Origin: Streptomyces meridianus
GTDB taxonomy: Bacteria; Actinomycetota; Actinomycetes; Streptomycetales; Streptomycetaceae
DNA: 64,000 nt
Assembly: GCF_023703325.1 (NCBI RefSeq)
Contig: NZ_JAMQGM010000011.1
Span: 23,768-87,767 of the forward strand
Direction of reading: 5' to 3'
The translations under genes were made by a program, and so were the position numbers. Below, one piece after another: positions 59,875 to 64,000 of the stretch. Positions within the stretch are counted from its first letter, which is position 1. Every line of letters starts with the position of its first letter. The notes beneath the pieces were generated by a model that saw only the letters and a list, made by a program, of their open reading frames with translations, did no database searches and was not told the DNA's origin.

Positions 59875-61698
59875 TCAGGCCTTCGCATACTCACGGAAGC
59901 CGCGTCCGGTCTTGCGGCCGAGGCATCCCGCGGCGACCAGATGCTCGAGCAGCGGCGCGGGTGCCAGCCCGGGGTCCCGGAACTCACGGTGCAGCACCTG
60001 CTCGATGGCCAGTGAGACGTCCAGGCCGACCACGTCGAGCAGCTCGAACGGGCCCATCGGATACCCGCCGCCGAGCTTCATCGCGGCGTCGATGTCATCG
60101 AGCGTCGCGTAGTGCTGCTCGACCATCTTCACGGCGTTGTTCAGATACGGGAACAGCAGGGCGTTGACGATGAACCCGGCCCGGTCGCCGCAGTCCACCG
60201 GGTGCTTCCGGATCCGGCTGCACACCTCGCGGACCGTCGCGTGGACGTCGTCGGCCGTCAGCACCGTGCGCACCACCTCGACCAGCTTCATCGCCGGAGC
60301 GGGGTTGAAGAAGTGCATGCCGATCACGTCCTGCGGGCGCGAGGTCGCGCGGGCGCAGGCGACGACGGGGAGCGACGACGTGGTGGTGGCGAGCACCGCA
60401 CCCGGCTTGCAGACCTTGTCGAGCGCCGCGAAAAGCTGCTGCTTGACCGCCAGGTCCTCCGCCACCGCCTCGACCGCGAGATCGACGTCGGCGAAGGCGT
60501 CGAGGGAACCGGCCGGGGTGATCCGGGCCAGCGCCTCGTCGCGGGCCTCCTCGGTCATGCGCCCCTTGCTCACCGAGCGGCCGAGGGACTTGGTGATGCG
60601 GGCCTTGGCGGAGTCGGCCTTCTCCTGGCTGCGGGCCGCGATAACCACGTCGAGGCCCGCCTTGGCGAACACCTCGGCGATCCCGCTCGCCATCGTCCCG
60701 GAACCGGCCACGCCGACCGCGCGCACCGGACGCCCGGCGGCCGCGCCGGCGGCGGACGCGGGGGTCTCCGCGTCCCCGACCACGGTGGCGGAACCCGGCG
60801 CCTCGTAGGTGTAGAAGCCGCGGCCCGCCTTGCGGCCGGTCAGCCCGGCCTCGCTGAGCTGCTTGAGGATCGGTGCGGGGGCGCTGAGCCGGTCGTGGGA
60901 GGCCGCGTACATGGCCTCCAGGACGGTCCGCGCGGTGTCGATGCCGATCAGGTCGAGCAGGGCGAGAGGGCCCATGGGCAGCCCGCAGCCCAGCTTCATC
61001 GCCGCGTCGATGTCCTCGCGCGAGGCGTACTTGGCCTCGTACATCGCCGCCGCCTGGTTCAGGTAGCCGAACAGGAGCCCGTCGGCGACGAAGCCCGGCC
61101 GGTCGCCGACCGCCACCGGTTCCTTGCCCAGTTCCCGGGCGAGCGCCGTGACGGCCTCGACCGCGGCCGGTGAGGTCAGCACCGAGGACACGATCTCGAC
61201 CAGCTTCATGGCGGGCGCGGGGTTGAAGAAGTGCATGCCGAGGACCCGTTCGGGCCGGGTGGCCTCGGCGGCCAGCCGGGTCACCGACAGCGCGTTGGTG
61301 CCGGTCGCCAGGATGGTGTCGGGGCGCACCACGGCCTCCAGGGCGGAGAGCACCTCGTGCTTGAGTTCGTAGTTCTCCGGGACGACCTCGATCACCAGAT
61401 CGGCGTCGGCGGCGGCCCGCAGCTCGGAGAACGTCCGGAAGCGGGCGAGCACGTCCCGACGCTCCCGTTCGGAGATGCGGTCTCGTGAGACGGCACGGGA
61501 CGTGGACTGCTCGAGTGCGGTGACGGCCTGACGGGCGACGGCGTCGCTGATGTCGATGCCGATGACCTCATGGCCCGCGCGGGCGAGGATCTCGGCGATG
61601 CCGGCGCCCATCGTGCCCAGGCCGACGACGGCCACGGTCTGCAACGGGTGGGCTGCGGAGGAGGGGGCGGGACTGATCGGAGCTGGGGTACGGACCAT
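59875..61698 (-). CDS. Tandem (fused) 3-hydroxybutyryl-CoA dehydrogenase
   Basis: 607 residues made of two complete 3-hydroxyacyl-CoA dehydrogenase modules. Module 1 (about 1-305) has VAVVGLGTMGAGIAEILARAGHEVIGIDI, GMHFFNPAPAMKLVEIV and DRPGFVADGLLFGYLNQA. Module 2 (about 325-607) repeats the pattern: VGVAGSGTMASGIAEVFAKAGLDVVIAAR, GMHFFNPAPAMKLVEVV and DRAGFIVNALLFPYLN. The near-identical GMHFFNPAPAMKLVE in both shows internal duplication. It probably produces acetoacetyl-CoA/3-hydroxybutyryl-CoA interconversion upstream of crotonyl-CoA. A start at 61698 is the best ATG; nothing upstream has coding character. Confidence 0.9.
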   Translation of the reverse strand: MVRTPAPISPAPSSAAHPLQTVAVVGLGTMGAGIAEILARAGHEVIGIDISDAVARQAVTALEQSTSRAVSRDRISERERRDVLARFRTFSELRAAADADLVIEVVPENYELKHEVLSALEAVVRPDTILATGTNALSVTRLAAEATRPERVLGMHFFNPAPAMKLVEIVSSVLTSPAAVEAVTALARELGKEPVAVGDRPGFVADGLLFGYLNQAAAMYEAKYASREDIDAAMKLGCGLPMGPLALLDLIGIDTARTVLEAMYAASHDRLSAPAPILKQLSEAGLTGRKAGRGFYTYEAPGSATVVGDAETPASAAGAAAGRPVRAVGVAGSGTMASGIAEVFAKAGLDVVIAARSQEKADSAKARITKSLGRSVSKGRMTEEARDEALARITPAGSLDAFADVDLAVEAVAEDLAVKQQLFAALDKVCKPGAVLATTTSSLPVVACARATSRPQDVIGMHFFNPAPAMKLVEVVRTVLTADDVHATVREVCSRIRKHPVDCGDRAGFIVNALLFPYLNNAVKMVEQHYATLDDIDAAMKLGGGYPMGPFELLDVVGLDVSLAIEQVLHREFRDPGLAPAPLLEHLVAAGCLGRKTGRGFREYAKA

Positions 61699-61883
61699 CG
61701 CGAGACTCCAGAGACGGCTCCCCGGAAAGAGGCGGGGAGGTGACGACCGATGGATGAGCCGGGGGCGCGAACGGGCGCGCACGGCCCAGGGGTTGGCTTC
61801 GTGCGGGCAGCGCTGCCCGGAAGGTGCGGCGGGTCCTGTCCCGGGACCACGCCATGCTGCGTACCGAACCGACGTCACTCGCG

Positions 61884-61972
61884 GCGGCTGCGTCACCAAG
61901 CCACCGTGAGTCGAGTCGCAGCCGCGGTCTGCGGCTACGAACTCCTGCGTCGAGGGTAACCGGTGGGTAACC
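61884..61972. promoter_or_regulatory. Inverted and direct repeats upstream of the 3-hydroxybutyryl-CoA dehydrogenase
   Basis: GCGGCTGCG (61884-61892) and CGCAGCCGC (61917-61925) form a perfect 9-bp inverted repeat with a 24-bp loop. GGGTAACC occurs at 61954-61961 and 61965-61972, 11 bp apart, one helix turn. Both lie about 190-270 bp upstream of the dehydrogenase ATG. I see no clear -35/-10 pair. The remainder of 61699-62243 shows no gene. Confidence 0.35.
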
Positions 61973-62243
61973 AGCGCGCCAGATCTCCGCACATGTGATC
62001 TGCGCCGCCCGCAATCGAGCGGACCGCGATTCCGCTCCACCCGGGCCCCGGGCGGGTCCCGCAGGGCCGGAGCCCGGGGCTGCGCGACGGGCGCGCTCCG
62101 ATGCGTGCGCCGGCGGCGTTCTCCGCAGCCGGCCCGCCCCCGCGGAATCCGGGTGGCCGAGGTCGATGCAAGAGCGCGCGGTGGAAAGCGGCGCCGGGAT
62201 GACGGAGTGACGGCACGTCCTCCCTGTCCTCCCACCCCAGCCC

Positions 62244-62272
62244 TTGTCCAATCTATCGATATTCGATAGATT
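62244..62272 (+). promoter_or_regulatory. Promoter with perfect 10-bp operator dyad for the DUF2975-HTH pair
   Basis: TTGTCC (62244-62249), a 17-bp spacer and TAGATT (62267-62272) make a good promoter. AATCTATCGA-TAT-TCGATAGATT (62250-62272) is a perfect 10-bp inverted repeat that fills the spacer and overlaps the -10. It is strikingly AT-rich for this genome. The adjacent HTH protein is the obvious candidate to bind it and autorepress. Confidence 0.75.
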
Positions 62273-62292
62273 TCCATCGCAACTCGATGGAA
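62272..62292 (+). promoter_or_regulatory. Hairpin sequestering the DUF2975 Shine-Dalgarno
   Basis: TTCCATCG (62272-62279), loop CAACT and CGATGGAA (62285-62292) form a perfect 8-bp stem in the leader. Its 3' arm contains the GGAA of the GGAAGG Shine-Dalgarno of the ATG at 62302. The transcript start is near 62278, so part of the left arm may be lost in the mRNA; the DNA dyad itself stands either way. Confidence 0.45.
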
Positions 62293-62301
62293 GGACCGGC
62301 T

Positions 62302-62793
62302 ATGGGAAAGCTGACAGTGGGTGCGCTGCGCGTCGTGCTCGTGGTGGTGCTCGCCGGCACCGTGTTCGTGCAGGCCGGGATGGCGTGGGCGTTGGTGAGC
62401 GGGAGCGACCCGGAGGACGGATCGCTCCCGCTGACCCCGCTGCGCCTGATCACGATCCTGGGCATGGTGACGGTCCAGGTCGCCCTGGTCTGCGTATGGC
62501 GGCTGGTGACGATGGTGCGACGCGGAACGGTGTTCTCCCACGCCGCCTTCCGGTACGTGGACGTCGTGATCGGTGCGATCGTGGCGGCTGCCCTCCTGTG
62601 GTTCGCGGTCACGGTCCTCAACGCGCCGGGCCAGCGGGCCGACCCGGGCGTCACCGTCATCATGGGCGGGGTGGGCGTGGCCATCCTGGGAGTCGCGCTC
62701 ATCGTGCTCGTGCTGCGGATGCTGCTCGCCCAGGCCGTCGCGCGCGACGGCGAAGCGGCACAGATGCAGGCCGAGTTGGACGAGGTGATCTGA
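62302..62793 (+). CDS. DUF2975 membrane protein
   Basis: 163-residue protein with four predicted transmembrane helices (about 7-32, 48-68, 87-105, 118-140) and a short charged C-terminus (QAVARDGEAAQMQAELDEVI). GKLTVGALRVVLVVVLAGTVFVQ and LITILGMVTVQVALVCVWRLVTMVRRGTVFS are typical of DUF2975. It is translationally coupled to the following HTH gene (TGATG overlap). This membrane-HTH pairing recurs in many bacteria; in it the membrane partner is thought to modulate the HTH regulator, but the mechanism is not established. The ATG at 62302 has GGAAGG 7 nt upstream. Confidence 0.78.
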   Translation: MGKLTVGALRVVLVVVLAGTVFVQAGMAWALVSGSDPEDGSLPLTPLRLITILGMVTVQVALVCVWRLVTMVRRGTVFSHAAFRYVDVVIGAIVAAALLWFAVTVLNAPGQRADPGVTVIMGGVGVAILGVALIVLVLRMLLAQAVARDGEAAQMQAELDEVI

Positions 62794-63014
62794 TGCCGAT
62801 CACCGTCGACATCGACGTGATGCTGGCCAGGCGGAAGATGTCCGTGGGCGAACTCGCGGACCAGGTGGGGATCACGCCCGCCAACCTGGCGGTACTCAAG
62901 AACGGCCGCGCCAAGGCGGTGCGCTTCGCGACGCTCGCCGCGCTCTGCGAGGTGCTCAAGTGCCAGCCGGGCGACCTGCTGCGCTGGGAGGCCGAGGACA
63001 CCGCGGGCGTATGA
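62793..63014 (+). CDS. Small XRE-family HTH regulator (YozG-like)
   Basis: 73 residues: almost only a Cro/CI-type helix-turn-helix. VDIDVMLARRKMSVGELADQVGITPANLAVLKNGRAKAVRFATLAALCEVLKCQPGDLLRWE. The recognition helix is ITPANLAVLKNG. Single-domain regulators of this kind regularly follow DUF2975 proteins. Its start overlaps the membrane-protein stop. It most likely binds the dyad at 62250-62272 and controls the two-gene operon. Confidence 0.85.
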   Translation: MPITVDIDVMLARRKMSVGELADQVGITPANLAVLKNGRAKAVRFATLAALCEVLKCQPGDLLRWEAEDTAGV

Positions 63015-63261
63015 CGTGTCCCGGGCGGGCGTGAGAACGCCGGGCACCCACCGGCCGTGACGGCCCCGGCTCCTCTTCTCGGTCCCGTCGGCCGGCGGCC
63101 GTGGAACGGGGTGCCTGGTAGGCCGGCGACGTCGGGGACCAGGGCGCCCTTGCGCTTCCGGGCGGCGGCACTCCCACGGAGATCAAGCCTTGCCGGTGAT
63201 GCGGGAGGCCGCCGCCTGCTCCGTAATAGTGTGACCGGGAGCGAGGGGGAGGAGAGGCGCC

Positions 63262-63882
63262 ATGAGTGAAAGCGGCACCGTCCAGCAGGAGTTCGACGCG
63301 TTGGCGGAGCGGGTGCGCCCCGAGATCGTCGGACCGGAGGCGGCCGTCGCCCATGCAGGTGTGACGACGGGCAGGCCGTGGACCACGGCGGAGGGCCGGG
63401 AGCGCCTGGCCCGCATCCTGACCGAACCCGCCCAGCCGTTGGGCCTGCGGGAGCTCGCCGCCTTCGGCCTCGGCTGTGCGGGGGACCGCAGGGCGTTCGA
63501 GACCCTGGTCCTCCTGCTCAACCACCGGGACCCGGCCCGCTGTGCGAGCGCCGCGAGCGCCCTGGCCCGGCTCGGCGATCCGCGGACGATGCGGGCGGCC
63601 GCGGCGCTGGCGACCAATCCGCTGCGGACCGCGTACGCGCTGCACCCCGTCCGGTTGCTCACCGGACTCCGGGAGCCGGAATCGGTGCCGGCGCTCATCG
63701 CGACGCTGGAACGCCTGCTGGCGCCGACCGACCCGCACTGGCGGATCGCGCTGGCATGCGTGGAAGGCCTCGGGGAACTCGGGGACGACAGGGCGGTCCC
63801 GGTACTGACCGCGGCCCGCGACCATCCGCGGCTCTCCGAGGCGGCCGGAAGCGCGCTCGCGCAACTGGGCGTTCCGGTCTGA
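63262..63882 (+). CDS. HEAT-repeat protein
   Basis: 206 residues built from about four 30-40-residue helical repeats (LGLRELAAFGLGCAGDRRAFETLVLLLN; DPARCASAASALARLGDPRTMRAAAALAT; EPESVPALIATLERLL; IALACVEGLGELGDDRAVPVLTAARDHP). This alternation of LGD/DRAV turn motifs with amphipathic helices marks it as a HEAT/PBS-lyase-type solenoid for protein binding. The ATG at 63262 follows GGAGAGGCGCC. No catalytic motif is seen; partners are unknown. Confidence 0.75.
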   Translation: MSESGTVQQEFDALAERVRPEIVGPEAAVAHAGVTTGRPWTTAEGRERLARILTEPAQPLGLRELAAFGLGCAGDRRAFETLVLLLNHRDPARCASAASALARLGDPRTMRAAAALATNPLRTAYALHPVRLLTGLREPESVPALIATLERLLAPTDPHWRIALACVEGLGELGDDRAVPVLTAARDHPRLSEAAGSALAQLGVPV

Positions 63883-64000
63883 CGGTTGCCCGTGACGGCC
63901 GGCCGGTGGGCACGCCCCCGGTTGGGAATGAGCCCGCAGTCCACCCGTCCGGAGGTGAGGGAGTTGCCGGTGTCCAACAGGTTCATCCCACACTCCTTGC
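63883..64000. other. Terminal 118 bp without recognisable gene
   Basis: No feature I can support. A minus-strand frame starting near 63986 runs antisense into the HEAT-repeat gene and is not convincing. Confidence 0.5.

Noticed and set aside
61699..62541. In-frame N-terminal extension of the tandem hydroxybutyryl-CoA dehydrogenase
   Set aside because: The open frame continues upstream but has no dehydrogenase homology, low-complexity Arg/Ser/Pro content and no ribosome binding site; the Rossmann motif starts 25 residues after the chosen ATG.
1..64000. tRNA, rRNA, CRISPR array or biosynthetic gene cluster
   Set aside because: No cloverleaf-like sequence, no regularly spaced repeats and no PKS/NRPS/terpene core enzyme was seen; the isolated P450, monooxygenase and desaturase-like genes do not make a cluster.

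Overview
The window is high-GC actinobacterial DNA and almost certainly comes from a Streptomyces chromosome. The evidence is very high third-position GC, many GTG starts and ATGA/GTGA stop-start overlaps, lone wHTH regulators next to their targets, and a gene order familiar from Streptomyces: malate synthase/allantoin genes, an ABC sugar cluster, a dihydropyrimidinase operon, pssA/psd, and the crotonyl-CoA carboxylase/ethylmalonyl-CoA cluster. I found no rRNA or tRNA gene, no CRISPR array and no intact insertion sequence. The only mobile DNA I can support is a truncated TnpB-type remnant at about 21.3-21.7 kb.

Layout. 0-6.5 kb: malate synthase (3' end outside the window), a MobA-like nucleotidyltransferase, a small DUF5955-like protein, an IclR regulator (AllR-like), and translationally coupled allantoinase and allantoicase. 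This is ureide/purine nitrogen salvage ending in glyoxylate. 6.7-14 kb: secreted RNase Sa-type ribonuclease, a KDPG-aldolase-fold protein lacking the Schiff-base lysine, a two-domain alpha/beta hydrolase facing a MerR regulator, a cytochrome P450, an AadA-like nucleotidyltransferase and a threonine/serine dehydratase. 14.2-21.3 kb: sugar (ribose/inositol-like) ABC importer, ROK kinase, GntR/UTRA regulator and a Gfo/Idh/MocA dehydrogenase. 21.3-32.8 kb: TnpB remnant, PcaL-type fused lactonase/decarboxylase, MBL-fold hydrolase, exonuclease III, large secreted SGNH hydrolase, several hypotheticals, secreted gamma-glutamyltransferase, a secreted peptidase-C15-like protein without its cysteine, and a PPOX protein. 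32.9-39.1 kb: a five-gene reductive pyrimidine/hydantoin operon. 39.2-50.7 kb: FAD monooxygenase facing a GntR-TetR fusion regulator, a second GGT-family enzyme, IMPase-like phosphatase, carotenoid-desaturase-like FAD enzyme, Ada-AlkA fusion with Ogt, sirtuin and glycerate kinase. 50.8-61.7 kb: pssA-psd, then the ethylmalonyl-CoA genes (acyl-CoA dehydrogenase, mesaconyl-CoA hydratase, CitE-like lyase, ecm, ccr), a TetR regulator and a tandem 3-hydroxybutyryl-CoA dehydrogenase. 62.2-64 kb: a DUF2975-HTH pair and a HEAT-repeat protein.

How it fits together. The ethylmalonyl-CoA pathway and allantoin breakdown both release glyoxylate. Malate synthase and glycerate kinase, both in this window, are two ways to assimilate it. 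The most informative non-coding signals are promoter-operator arrays: two 15-bp palindromes exactly 22 bp apart on the ccr promoter; a MerR-type 19-bp-spacer promoter; two 14-bp palindromes plus a GTACGCA direct repeat between the monooxygenase and its dual-HTH regulator; and a perfect dyad followed by a Shine-Dalgarno-sequestering hairpin upstream of the DUF2975-HTH pair.
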